Source: Ectopseudomonas composti (lineage in GTDB: Bacteria > Pseudomonadota > Gammaproteobacteria > Pseudomonadales > Pseudomonadaceae). From it: 10,170 bases of DNA. The notes under the pieces were generated by a model. That model was not told the DNA's origin. It ran no database searches and saw only the letters and a list, made by a program, of their open reading frames with translations. The position numbers were made by a program, and so were the translations under genes. The stretch spans positions 1-10,170 of the forward strand of contig CAMPIF010000117.1 in assembly GCA_946886245.1 (NCBI GenBank). The letters are read 5' to 3'. Shown in pieces: positions 1-7,993 of this stretch (position 1 is its first letter; every line of letters starts with the position of its first letter).

Positions 1-318
1 CCGGCCGCCGAGCGTTTCGCCGAGTCGGTCGAGGCGCTGAACTGGCAGGCGCCGCAGATCCCGCTGGTGCAGAACGTCAGTGCCGCCGTGGTGTGCGATC
101 TGGCCACCCTGAAGGCTGATCTGCTGGCGCAGCTCTACAGCCCGGTACGCTGGGTCGAGTCGATGGTGCGGCTGTCAGAGCAGGGTGTGACCGATCTGGT
201 CGAGTGCGGTCCTGGCAAGGTGCTGGGCGGCCTGAACAAGCGCTGTGTCAAAGGCATCAACACTTACAATCTGGATACCCCCGAAGCTTTCGCCGCCGCT
301 CGCGCTGCGTTGGCTTGA
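1..318 (+). CDS. fabD: Malonyl-CoA:ACP transacylase FabD, C-terminal part
   Basis: This is the last 105 residues of FabD, which moves the malonyl group from CoA to acyl carrier protein and so supplies the elongation unit of type II fatty acid synthesis in the cytoplasm. The frame is open from base 1 to the TGA at 316-318; the start, the GHSLG nucleophile region and probably the catalytic His lie upstream of the window (family knowledge places that His just before the PAAERFA segment seen here). Visible family marks are QNVSA (residues 23-27), the SPVRW segment, and ECGPGKVLGGLNKR near the end, which matches the conserved GPGKVLxGL motif of bacterial FabD. fabG starts 15 bases after the stop, so the two are very likely cotranscribed. 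The identification rests on these motifs plus the fabG-acpP-fabF context. Confidence 0.96.
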   Translation, partial: PAAERFAESVEALNWQAPQIPLVQNVSAAVVCDLATLKADLLAQLYSPVRWVESMVRLSEQGVTDLVECGPGKVLGGLNKRCVKGINTYNLDTPEAFAAARAALA

Positions 319-333
319 GAAAGGAGAGCGAAT

Positions 334-1077
334 ATGAGTCTGCAAGGTAAGGTCGCGCGGGTCACCGGCGCCAGCCGTGGTATCGGTCAGGCAATCGCCC
401 TGGAACTGGGTCGTCAGGGCGCCATCGTCATCGGCACTGCCACCAGCGCCTCGGGTGCCGAGCGCATCGCTGAAACCCTCAAGGCCAATGGCGTCGAAGG
501 CGCCGGCCTGGTGCTCGACGTAAGCAATGACGAATCGGTTGCCACCACCCTTGAACATATTCAGCAACATCTTGGTCAGCCGCTGATCCTGGTCAACAAC
601 GCCGGCATCACCCGCGATAACCTGATGCTGCGGATGAAGGACGACGAATGGCATGATGTCATCAATACCAACCTGAACAGCCTCTACCGTCTGTCCAAGG
701 CTGTGCTGCGTGGCATGACCAAGGCGCGTTTCGGGCGCATCATCAACATCGGCTCCGTGGTCGGTGCGATGGGCAATGCCGGTCAGGTCAACTACGCTGC
801 AGCCAAGGCCGGTCTGGAAGGTTTCAGTCGCGCGCTGGCGCGTGAAGTGGGGTCGCGCGGTATCACGGTCAACTCGGTGGCTCCAGGTTTCATCGACACC
901 GACATGACCCGTGAGCTGCCGGAAGGCCAGCGTGACGCGCTGCTGACGCAGATTCCGCTGGGCCGTCTGGGGCAGGCCGAAGAGATCGCCAAGGTAGTCG
1001 GTTTCCTGGCTTCCGATGGCGCAGGCTACGTCACTGGGGCTACTATTCCGGTGAACGGCGGTATGTACATGAGTTAA
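334..1077 (+). CDS. fabG: 3-oxoacyl-ACP reductase FabG
   Basis: FabG carries out the NADPH-dependent reduction of 3-oxoacyl-ACP to 3-hydroxyacyl-ACP, the first reductive step of each elongation cycle. The 247-residue product is a full-length short-chain dehydrogenase. Seen are the dinucleotide-binding TGASRGIG (11-18), NNAG (88-91), and the catalytic set Asn113, Ser141, Tyr154 and Lys158 (the YAAAK stretch), followed by the APGFIDTDMT loop (183-192) and the C-terminal NGGMYMS. The ATG is preceded by AGGAG (322-326) at 7-nt spacing, which fixes the start. It lies between fabD and acpP as in other gammaproteobacteria. Odd point: residue 9, in the first beta strand, is Arg (CGG) where the family almost always has Leu or another hydrophobic residue (KVALVTG); one base would account for it. 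All catalytic residues are intact. Confidence 0.98.
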   Translation: MSLQGKVARVTGASRGIGQAIALELGRQGAIVIGTATSASGAERIAETLKANGVEGAGLVLDVSNDESVATTLEHIQQHLGQPLILVNNAGITRDNLMLRMKDDEWHDVINTNLNSLYRLSKAVLRGMTKARFGRIINIGSVVGAMGNAGQVNYAAAKAGLEGFSRALAREVGSRGITVNSVAPGFIDTDMTRELPEGQRDALLTQIPLGRLGQAEEIAKVVGFLASDGAGYVTGATIPVNGGMYMS

Positions 1078-1084
1078 AAAGGGC

Positions 1085-1104
1085 GCCTCCGAATGCCCGG
1101 AGGC
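1085..1104 (+). other. Stem-loop after fabG
   Basis: Arms GCCTCCG (1085-1091) and CGGAGGC (1098-1104) pair perfectly over 7 bp around a 6-nt loop, 7 bases after the fabG stop. There is no T-run behind it, so it is not a classic intrinsic terminator. It may protect the fabG 3' end, mark an mRNA processing point or attenuate read-through into acpP. The hairpin is directly visible; its role is inference. Confidence 0.55.
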
Positions 1105-1145
1105 ACTCGAATGTGACGCGAGCCATCAGAAAACTGTCATAGTGG

Positions 1146-1188
1146 CTGTCTAAAATCCGTTATAAAGCTGCAACAGGTTTATAGACAG
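1146..1188. repeat. Inverted repeat upstream of acpP promoter
   Basis: CTGTCTA (1146-1152) and TAGACAG (1182-1188) are perfect 7-bp inverted arms separated by 29 bases, with arm centres 36 bp apart. The spacer is AT-rich for this genome and includes TATAAA (1161-1166). The element sits 38 bases upstream of the proposed acpP -35 box. It could be an operator bound by a looping or paired dimer, or simply chance; no known regulator is recognised. Confidence 0.35.
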
Positions 1189-1226
1189 ATCGTTGAAGTG
1201 TTCCTGGGGGCTCCCCGGCATTCAGC

Positions 1227-1254
1227 TTGAAATGCTAAAAACCCTTTCTATACA
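1227..1254 (+). promoter_or_regulatory. Candidate acpP promoter
   Basis: TTGAAA (1227-1232, 5 of 6 matches to the sigma-70 -35 box) and TATACA (1249-1254, 4 of 6) are separated by 16 bp. Transcription would start near base 1261 and give a leader of about 45 nt before the acpP ATG. A strong dedicated promoter is expected because ACP is among the most abundant proteins of the cell, and the 228-bp gap between fabG and acpP leaves room for one. The boxes are visible; activity is inferred. Confidence 0.5.
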
Positions 1255-1283
1255 CTTGGCCGCTACCAGCTGCCTGGATTTGT

Positions 1284-1308
1284 CCAATAGGAGTGAAAAC
1301 AAGGTATG
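1284..1308 (+). promoter_or_regulatory. acpP translation initiation region, target site of the RgsA-like sRNA
   Basis: This stretch contains the acpP Shine-Dalgarno AGGAG (1289-1293), an A-rich spacer and the ATG (1306-1308). The SD-to-ATG spacing of 12 nt is long. Transcribed, it can pair with the small RNA encoded on the minus strand at 8057-8034: nine continuous pairs over 1300-1308 (one G-U, covering the whole start codon), A/A mismatch at 1299, three pairs at 1296-1298, G1295 bulged, seven pairs over 1288-1294 (covering the SD), A/A mismatch at 1287, and three pairs at 1284-1286. That makes 22 pairs. Such a duplex would block ribosome binding. Pairing is read from the sequence; repression is inferred and agrees with the RgsA-acpP regulation I recall from P. 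aeruginosa. Confidence 0.75.
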
Positions 1309-1542
1309 AGCACCATCGAAGAACGCGTCAAGAAAATCGTTGCTGAGCAACTTGGCGTCAAGGAAGAGGAAGTCACCAACAGCGCTTCCTTCGTTGAAGA
1401 CCTGGGTGCCGACTCTCTTGACACCGTTGAGCTGGTGATGGCTCTCGAGGAAGAATTCGAGACCGAGATCCCGGACGAGCAAGCTGAGAAAATCACCACC
1501 GTTCAGGAAGCCATCGACTACGTGACTGCCCACGCGCAATAA
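1306..1542 (+). CDS. acpP: Acyl carrier protein AcpP
   Basis: AcpP carries growing acyl chains as thioesters on a 4'-phosphopantetheine arm and delivers them to the Fab enzymes, to acyltransferases and to lipid A synthesis. The 78-residue product has the normal family length and is strongly acidic. The prosthetic group attaches to Ser37 in the conserved [10 protein letters not shown] motif (residues 34-43) at the start of helix II, the surface recognised by partner enzymes. The start is fixed by the conserved N-terminus MSTIEERV. It has its own leader and probable promoter upstream and a strong intrinsic terminator immediately downstream, so it can be expressed at a higher level than its neighbours. 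Its initiation region is complementary to the small RNA at 7994-8113, indicating post-transcriptional control in stationary phase or stress. Confidence 0.99.
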   Translation: MSTIEERVKKIVAEQLGVKEEEVTNSASFVEDLGADSLDTVELVMALEEEFETEIPDEQAEKITTVQEAIDYVTAHAQ

Positions 1543-1566
1543 GTCATCGTCAGCTTTCTGATCGAG

Positions 1567-1606
1567 AAAAGCCGCACTGCCCTAATCAGGCGTGCGGTTT
1601 TTCTTT
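1567..1606 (+). terminator. Intrinsic terminator after acpP
   Basis: CCGCAC (1572-1577) pairs with GTGCGG (1592-1597), extended outwards by a G-T pair and by AAAA (1567-1570) against TTTT (1599-1602). The 3' arm runs straight into TTTTTCTTT (1598-1606). This is a typical rho-independent terminator 29 bases after the acpP stop. It should end most acpP transcripts, leaving fabF to partial read-through or a promoter not recognised here. Confidence 0.88.
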
Positions 1607-1613
1607 ACGTGCA

Positions 1614-1630
1614 AGGCGCATGTGGCGCCT
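1614..1630 (+). other. Small hairpin in the fabF leader
   Basis: AGGCGC (1614-1619) and GCGCCT (1625-1630) form a perfect 6-bp stem with a 5-nt loop, ending 11 bases before the fabF Shine-Dalgarno GAGGAG (1642-1647). It lies between the acpP terminator and fabF. It may stabilise the 5' end of fabF mRNA or have no role. Confidence 0.35.
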
Positions 1631-1653
1631 GAGTAGAACAAGAGGAGATTGCT

Positions 1654-2898
1654 GTGTCGCGTAGACGCGTCGTGGTTACCGGTATGGGCATGTTGTCGCC
1701 GCTGGGTAACGATGTGCCGAGCAGCTGGCAGGGCATTTTGGCCGGGCGCAGTGGCATCGGCCTGATCGAGCATATGGACCTGTCGGCCTACTCCACCCGT
1801 TTTGGCGGGTCGCTCAAGGGCTTCAATGTCGAGGAATATCTCTCTGCCAAGGAGGCGCGCAAGCTCGATCTGTTCATCCAGTACGGTCTCGCTGCCTGCT
1901 TCCAGGCCGTGCGTGATTCCGGCTTGGATATCACCGACGCCAATCGTGAGCGGATCGGTGTGGTCATGGGCTCCGGCATCGGCGGCCTGACCAATATCGA
2001 GAACAACTGCAAGTCGTTGCACGAGCAGGGGCCACGGCGTATTTCGCCGTTCTTCGTGCCGGGCTCGATCATCAACATGATTTCCGGCTTCCTGTCGATC
2101 CACCTGGGTCTGCAGGGGCCTAACTACGCCATCGCCACGGCCTGTACCACGGGTACTCACTGCATCGGCATGGCCGCACGCAACATCGCCTATGGCGAAG
2201 CTGACGTGATGGTCGCCGGCGGCGCCGAGATGGCAGCCTGCGGCCTGGGCATGGGCGGCTTCGGTGCGGCGCGCGCGCTGTCGACGCGCAACGACGATCC
2301 GACCAGGGCCAGCCGTCCGTGGGACAAGGGCCGTGATGGCTTCGTGTTGTCCGACGGCTCCGGCGCCCTGGTGCTGGAAGAACTGGAGCACGCCAAGGCG
2401 CGTGGTGCCACCATCCATGCCGAGCTGATCGGCTTCGGCATGAGCGGAGACGCCTTCCACATGACCTCACCACCCGAGGATGGCGCAGGTGCGGCGCGCT
2501 GCATGGCGGCTGCCCTGCGTGATGCCGGTATCAATGCCGATCAGGTGCAGTACATCAACGCCCATGGCACCTCGACCATGGCAGGCGATCTGGCCGAAGC
2601 CGCGGCAGTGAAGAGCGTGTTCGGTGAGCATGCCTACAAGCTGTCGGTCAGCTCGACCAAGTCGATGACCGGTCACCTGCTCGGTGCCGCAGGTGCGGTG
2701 GAGGCGATCTTCAGCATCCTGGCGATCCGTGATCAGGTGGCACCGCCGACCATCAACCTGGATGAGCCCGACGAAGGTAGCGACCTGGACTTCGTGCCGC
2801 ACCAGGCCAAGGCCATGCCGATCGAAATCGCTCTGTCGAACTCCTTCGGTTTTGGCGGCACCAACGGCTCGTTGCTGTTCCGTCGGTTCAACGGCTGA
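1654..2898 (+). CDS. fabF: 3-oxoacyl-ACP synthase II FabF
   Basis: FabF condenses malonyl-ACP with an acyl-ACP to extend the chain by two carbons and is the elongation synthase that also takes palmitoleoyl-ACP to cis-vaccenoyl-ACP. The 414-residue product has the full thiolase-fold length. The Cys-His-His triad is present: Cys164 in TACTTGTH (162-169), His304 in NAHGTST (302-308) and His341 in [12 protein letters not shown] (336-347), with Lys336 also conserved. The C-terminal gate [10 protein letters not shown] (396-405) is intact. The start is a GTG at 1654 supported by GAGGAG (1642-1647) at 6-nt spacing and by the [11 protein letters not shown]-terminus. The stop overlaps the ATG of pabC by one base (TGATG), so the two genes are translationally coupled. 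Confidence 0.98.
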   Translation: MSRRRVVVTGMGMLSPLGNDVPSSWQGILAGRSGIGLIEHMDLSAYSTRFGGSLKGFNVEEYLSAKEARKLDLFIQYGLAACFQAVRDSGLDITDANRERIGVVMGSGIGGLTNIENNCKSLHEQGPRRISPFFVPGSIINMISGFLSIHLGLQGPNYAIATACTTGTHCIGMAARNIAYGEADVMVAGGAEMAACGLGMGGFGAARALSTRNDDPTRASRPWDKGRDGFVLSDGSGALVLEELEHAKARGATIHAELIGFGMSGDAFHMTSPPEDGAGAARCMAAALRDAGINADQVQYINAHGTSTMAGDLAEAAAVKSVFGEHAYKLSVSSTKSMTGHLLGAAGAVEAIFSILAIRDQVAPPTINLDEPDEGSDLDFVPHQAKAMPIEIALSNSFGFGGTNGSLLFRRFNG

Positions 2899-3713
2899 TG
2901 CTGAGCTGGGTCAACGGCGTGCCCGGCGAGCAGTTGTCGGTTCGCGACCGTGGCCTGGCTTACGGTGATGGTCTGTTCGAGACCATCACCGTGCGCGGCG
3001 GACGCATCCCGCTGCTGGCGCGGCATATGGCGCGCCTGGCCGATGGGTGTCGGCGTTTGTCCATTCCCCTCGATCTGCTTCTCATTGAGCAAGAGCTGCA
3101 GGCGTTCGCCGAGCAACTGGACGATGGCGTGGCCAAGCTGATCGTCACCCGTGGTGAAGGTCAGCGCGGCTACGCGCCGCCGCAGCCTTGCCAGCCGCTG
3201 CGGATCCTGCAGGCGGCGCCGTTGCCGCAGTACCCCGCCGAGCATGCCGAGCAGGGTGTTCGTCTCTTCCCTTGCGTGACGCGTCTGGCCGAGCAGCCCT
3301 TGCTGGCCGGGCTCAAGCATCTCAACCGCCTGGAGCAGGTGCTGGCGCGCGCCGAGTGGCAGGGCGCCGAGTGCGCCGAGGGGCTGATGCGCGACAGCAG
3401 TGGCCGGGTCATCGAGGGCGTGTACAGCAACCTGTTCCTGGTCGTCGACGGCGCGCTGGTCAGTGCGCAGCTGTCGCGCTGTGGCGTGGCCGGGGTGATG
3501 CGCGCGGAGATTCTGCAGCAGGCGCAGTGGCTCGGGCTGCCTGTCGAGTTACGCGATATTTCCTTCGACGAACTGCTGGGCGCCGACGAAGTCTTTCTCT
3601 GCAACAGCCTTTACGGCATCTGGCCTGTGCGGGCGCTGCAAGAGCGACACTGGTCGGTCGGGCCGCTCACCCGTAAACTGCAGGCCATCGTCTGCGACCT
3701 ACTGAGTAAATAA
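2898..3713 (+). CDS. pabC: 4-amino-4-deoxychorismate lyase PabC
   Basis: PabC uses PLP to cleave 4-amino-4-deoxychorismate into p-aminobenzoate and pyruvate, feeding folate synthesis. The 271-residue product is a fold type IV PLP enzyme (branched-chain aminotransferase-like). Seen are DRGLAYGDGLFET (17-29), the PLP-binding Lys140 in AGLKHLNRLEQ (137-147), Glu173 in the EGVYSNLF stretch (173-180), and NSLYGIWPV (236-244) near the end. The ATG overlaps the fabF stop by one base and no separate strong Shine-Dalgarno is needed. The link of fabF, pabC and mltG is conserved across gammaproteobacteria. The related D-amino acid aminotransferase family is a less likely reading because of this gene order. 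Confidence 0.95.
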   Translation: MLSWVNGVPGEQLSVRDRGLAYGDGLFETITVRGGRIPLLARHMARLADGCRRLSIPLDLLLIEQELQAFAEQLDDGVAKLIVTRGEGQRGYAPPQPCQPLRILQAAPLPQYPAEHAEQGVRLFPCVTRLAEQPLLAGLKHLNRLEQVLARAEWQGAECAEGLMRDSSGRVIEGVYSNLFLVVDGALVSAQLSRCGVAGVMRAEILQQAQWLGLPVELRDISFDELLGADEVFLCNSLYGIWPVRALQERHWSVGPLTRKLQAIVCDLLSK

Positions 3714-3716
3714 CTG

Positions 3717-4772
3717 GTGCTACGCAAAATCCTGGTGCTGCTTGAGTGCGGCGTGCTACTGGCTGCGCTGCTCGTCGTGGGTGCCGCCTGGCAGCAGCAG
3801 AGAGCGCTGGAACAGCCTCTGCAGCTGACTGAGGAAAGACTCCTGGAGGTGCCTTCCGGCGCCACGCCGAGCGGCCTGCTCAATCGCCTGGAGGCGGAAG
3901 GCGTGATCGACAACGCCTTCTGGCTGCGTCTGTACTGGCGCTTCAACCTGCGCGCTCCGGCCATGCACAGCGGCGAATACCGTCTGCTGCCGCAGCAAAC
4001 TGCGCGAGACATGCTCGGCCTGTGGCAGCGCGGTGAGGTGGTGCAGTACAGCCTGACCCTGGTCGAGGGCTGGAACTTCCGCCAGGTCCGCGCGGCTCTG
4101 GGCCGCGAGGAGCGCCTGGAGCAGCGTCTGGCCGATCTCAGCGATACCCAGTTGATGGAGCGCCTGGGGCTGGCCGGGCAGAACCCGGAAGGGCGTTTCT
4201 TTCCCGATACCTATCGCTACGTAAGCGGCATGAGCGACGAGGACCTGCTCAAGCAGGCCAATGCTCGTCTTGAGAGCGTATTGGCAGAGGAGTGGCAGAA
4301 ACGCGCCGAAGGCCTGCCTTATCGCGAGCCCTACGATGCGCTGATCATGGCCTCGATGATCGAGAAGGAAACCGGTGTACCCGAAGAGCGTGGCGAGATC
4401 GCTGGCGTGTTCGTCCGTCGCCTGCGCATCGGCATGCGCCTGCAGACCGACCCCACCGTCATCTACGGCATGGGCGAGCGCTACAACGGCCGCATCACTC
4501 GCGCCGACCTGCGTAGGCCAACGCCCTACAACACCTACACCATCGACGGCATGCCGCCGACGCCGATCGCCATGGTCGGCCGCGAGGCGATTCACGCGGC
4601 GCTCAACCCGCTCGATGGCACCACCCTGTATTTCGTCGCGCGAGGCGACGGCAGCCACGTGTTCTCCAACACCCTGGCCGAGCACAACCGCGCGGTGCGC
4701 GAATACCAGCTCAAGCGTCGCGCCGACTACCGCTCCAGCCCCGCGCCACGCGCGGCGGCCGAAACCGAATAA
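3717..4772 (+). CDS. mltG: Endolytic murein transglycosylase MltG (YceG family)
   Basis: MltG is an inner-membrane lytic transglycosylase that cuts nascent glycan strands and so sets their length. The 351-residue product has one N-terminal membrane segment (about residues 5-24) without a signal peptidase site, then a periplasmic LysM-like part (about 42-115), then the YceG catalytic domain. The catalytic Glu is most likely Glu216 in the MIEKETG motif (214-220); RLQTDPTVIYG (241-251), YNTY (271-274) and GMPPTPI (278-284) are also family marks. The start is a GTG three bases after the pabC stop. I see no good Shine-Dalgarno before it, so translation probably depends on coupling to pabC. tmk follows after 9 bases. 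Confidence 0.95.
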   Translation: MLRKILVLLECGVLLAALLVVGAAWQQQRALEQPLQLTEERLLEVPSGATPSGLLNRLEAEGVIDNAFWLRLYWRFNLRAPAMHSGEYRLLPQQTARDMLGLWQRGEVVQYSLTLVEGWNFRQVRAALGREERLEQRLADLSDTQLMERLGLAGQNPEGRFFPDTYRYVSGMSDEDLLKQANARLESVLAEEWQKRAEGLPYREPYDALIMASMIEKETGVPEERGEIAGVFVRRLRIGMRLQTDPTVIYGMGERYNGRITRADLRRPTPYNTYTIDGMPPTPIAMVGREAIHAALNPLDGTTLYFVARGDGSHVFSNTLAEHNRAVREYQLKRRADYRSSPAPRAAAETE

Positions 4773-6399
<1,627 letters not shown>

Positions 6400-6461
6400 T
6401 CAGCGCGGCGAGCGGATTCGGCAGGGCGTCACATTCTGCTGGTTGCCTGCCACCCGGTTGT

Positions 6462-6491
6462 TTGCGCATGGGCATGAACAAGCCCTAGAAT
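6462..6491 (+). promoter_or_regulatory. Weak candidate pilZ promoter
   Basis: In the 126-base gap between holB and pilZ, TAGAAT (6486-6491, 5 of 6 matches to a -10 box) lies 18 bp after TTGCGC (6462-6467, 3 of 6). It would start transcription about 30 bases before the pilZ ATG. The -35 match is poor and I found no sigma-54 GG/GC pair with the right spacing. No terminator with a T-run separates holB from pilZ, so read-through is also possible. Confidence 0.35.
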
Positions 6492-6525
6492 CAGCCATTA
6501 AGCAATAAACGCCAGGAATGCGCTG

Positions 6526-6882
6526 ATGAGCCTGCCACCCAATCTGGGTCCCCGTAACGGAATTCTGTCCCTGACCATCAAGGACAAGTCCGTGCTCTAC
6601 GCGGCCTACATGCCTTTCATCAAGAACGGCGGTCTCTTCATACCCACCAACAAGAGCTACAAGCTCGGTGACGAAGTGTTCATGCTGCTCAACCTGATGG
6701 ACGAGCCGGAGAAGATTCCGGTGGCCGGCAAGGTGGTGTGGATCACCCCTAAAGGCGCTCAGGGCAACCGTGCCGCCGGTGTCGGCGTGCAGTTCAACGA
6801 CGGCGATAACACCGCCCGCAACAAGATCGAAACCTACCTCGCTGGCGCGCTGAAGTCCGACCGCCCGACCCACACCATGTAA
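6526..6882 (+). CDS. pilZ: Type IV pilus biogenesis protein PilZ
   Basis: PilZ is a small cytoplasmic protein required for type IV pilus assembly, acting with PilB and FimX in the species studied. The 118-residue product has the normal length and is close to the P. aeruginosa protein throughout. The PilZ beta-barrel is visible as ILSLTIKDKSVLYAAYMPF (13-31), GGLFIPT (35-41), GKVVW (68-72) and GVGVQF (85-90). The RxxxR and (D/N)xSxxG motifs that bind cyclic di-GMP in other PilZ domains are absent, as expected for this founding member, which does not bind the nucleotide. AGGAA (6514-6518) lies 7 nt before the ATG. The holB-pilZ-tatD order is conserved in pseudomonads. Confidence 0.97.
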   Translation: MSLPPNLGPRNGILSLTIKDKSVLYAAYMPFIKNGGLFIPTNKSYKLGDEVFMLLNLMDEPEKIPVAGKVVWITPKGAQGNRAAGVGVQFNDGDNTARNKIETYLAGALKSDRPTHTM

Positions 6883-6889
6883 CCCACTG

Positions 6890-6914
6890 GCCGCGAGCTG
6901 ACCATCCTCGCGGC
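6890..6914 (+). other. Stem-loop after pilZ
   Basis: GCCGCGAG (6890-6897) and CTCGCGGC (6907-6914) form a perfect 8-bp stem with a 9-nt loop, 8 bases after the pilZ stop. The 3' side lacks a T-run, so intrinsic termination would be weak. It may act as a 3'-end stabiliser or partial terminator before tatD. Confidence 0.5.
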
Positions 6915-6951
6915 GGAATCTCTCAGCGTCGAGGCACCTGCCGCTTTCGAT

Positions 6952-6957
6952 TACAAT
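6952..6957 (+). promoter_or_regulatory. Possible -10 box for tatD
   Basis: TACAAT (5 of 6 matches to the sigma-70 -10 box) lies 32 bases before the chosen tatD start and would place the transcript start near 6964. No convincing -35 box is visible at 16-18 bp, so this is a weak call; read-through from pilZ is equally possible. Confidence 0.3.
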
Positions 6958-6989
6958 TCGTGCTTTCCCTTTGCTCGAGTTTTCCCGCT

Positions 6990-7772
6990 GTGCTGATCGA
7001 TTCCCATTGCCACCTTGATCGTCTCGACCTCGCTGCCCATGGCGGCTCGCTGGATGCTGCCCTGGATGCCGCTCGCGCCGCTGGCGTGGGCCATTTCCTG
7101 TGCATAGGTGTCAGCGCCGACAACGCCGCCACGGTCAAGGGCCTGGCCGAGCGTTATGACGATGTCGATTGCTCGGTGGGCGTGCATCCACTGGATCTGG
7201 AACCAGGCGCAGAACCCGCACTGGACTGGCTGCTCGGCGAGCTGGCTCACCCGAAGGTGGTGGCCATCGGTGAAACCGGCCTGGATTATCACTACGAGCC
7301 GGAATCCGCTGCGCTGCAGCAGGCCTCCTTCCGTCTGCATCTGGAGGCGGCGCGCATCACGGGTAAGCCGGTAATCGTGCATACCCGCGAGGCCCGCGCC
7401 GACACCCTGGCGCTGTTGCGCGAAGCGGCGCTGCCGCAGGCCGGCGTGCTGCACTGCTTCACCGAAGACTGGGAGATGGCCAAGGCCGCGCTGGACATCG
7501 GTTTCTATATTTCCCTGTCCGGCATCGTCACCTTCCGCAATGCCGAGGCGCTGCGCGATGTGGCGCGCCAGGTGCCGGTGGACCGTCTGCTGGTGGAAAC
7601 CGACTCGCCCTACCTGGCGCCGGTACCGCATCGTGGCAAGCCCAACCTGCCGCAATACGTGCGTGAAGTGGCCGAATACCTGGCGGTGCTGCGTGGCGTC
7701 AGCTACGAGACCTTGGCCGAGCAGACCTCGAGCAACTTCAAGCGCCTGTTCCCGCTGGCTGGCGTGGCCTGA
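6990..7772 (+). CDS. TatD-family metal-dependent hydrolase (probable DNase)
   Basis: This is a TIM-barrel metal-dependent hydrolase of the TatD family, whose studied members act as Mg-dependent 3'-5' exonucleases in DNA repair, with no proven role in Tat export. The product is 260 residues. The metal ligands are His6 and His8 (DSHCHLD, 4-10), Glu95 (GETGLDYHY, 94-102), His131 (IVHTREA, 129-135), His155 (LHCFTED, 154-160) and Asp205 (ETDSPYLAPVP, 203-213). The frame is open to a GTG at 6960, but the GTG at 6990 gives the family N-terminus M-L-I-D-S-H and is preferred; its Shine-Dalgarno is weak. YcfH, the paralogue next to holB in E. coli, is the best functional comparison, so the exact substrate is not certain. 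It ends just before the repeat-rich intergenic region. Confidence 0.93.
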   Translation: MLIDSHCHLDRLDLAAHGGSLDAALDAARAAGVGHFLCIGVSADNAATVKGLAERYDDVDCSVGVHPLDLEPGAEPALDWLLGELAHPKVVAIGETGLDYHYEPESAALQQASFRLHLEAARITGKPVIVHTREARADTLALLREAALPQAGVLHCFTEDWEMAKAALDIGFYISLSGIVTFRNAEALRDVARQVPVDRLLVETDSPYLAPVPHRGKPNLPQYVREVAEYLAVLRGVSYETLAEQTSSNFKRLFPLAGVA

Positions 7773-7784
7773 AACCATGATGAT

Positions 7785-7843
7785 GTAGCCTGGATGCAAT
7801 CCGAGGCTGTCGGTAGATATTCCCCGGATTGCATCCGGGCTAC
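7785..7843. repeat. Palindromic intergenic repeat, GTAGCC type
   Basis: Two 19-base arms (7785-7803 and 7825-7843) are inverted copies with one mismatch (T7791, a G-U pair in RNA), around a 21-base loop. The arms begin GTAGCC and carry GGATGCAATCC. From memory, the same GTAGCCCGGATGCAATCCGG sequence recurs between genes in several Pseudomonas genomes of the mendocina/stutzeri kind, which makes this a REP-like dispersed repeat rather than a gene-specific terminator. It starts 12 bases after the tatD stop and has no T-run, but could still shield the tatD mRNA 3' end. Confidence 0.75.
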
Positions 7844-7862
7844 GGTCCGCACTTCTGAGCCC

Positions 7863-7927
7863 GTAGGGTGCGCCGCGCGCACCAGGCGATGTACGACGTT
7901 GCAGCCATGGCAGGCTACGCCGCACCC
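7863..7927. repeat. Palindromic intergenic repeat, GTAGGGTGCGCC type
   Basis: The left end begins GTAGGGTGCG (7863-7872). An inner stem pairs GGTGCGC (7867-7873) with GCGCACC (7877-7883) around three bases, and an outer inverted copy CGCACCC (7921-7927) matches GGGTGCG (7866-7872). The sequence resembles, from memory, another common intergenic repeat of pseudomonads. It lies 19 bases after the first repeat, so the two may have been inserted or amplified as a composite. A genome-wide count would confirm this. Confidence 0.6.
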
Positions 7928-7993
7928 AGATCCAGCGAAGCAATCAGCAACCGTGACAGGCGGCTAACCCACGGGAACGGCGATCTGCTGAGC

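Noticed and set aside
1204..1218. Short GC hairpin upstream of the acpP promoter as a terminator for fabG
   Set aside because: Only 6 pairs with a 3-nt loop, one of them G-T, and no T-run follows.
1582..2460. 292-codon minus-strand frame across fabF
   Set aside because: Antisense to a clear fabF; also crosses the acpP terminator; no recognisable domains.
6421..6440. Possible sigma-54 promoter before pilZ
   Set aside because: A GG and a GC are present but 13 bases apart instead of 12, and the rest of the consensus is missing.
6526..6882. PilZ without cyclic di-GMP motifs as an anomaly
   Set aside because: The founding PilZ protein of pseudomonads naturally lacks these residues.
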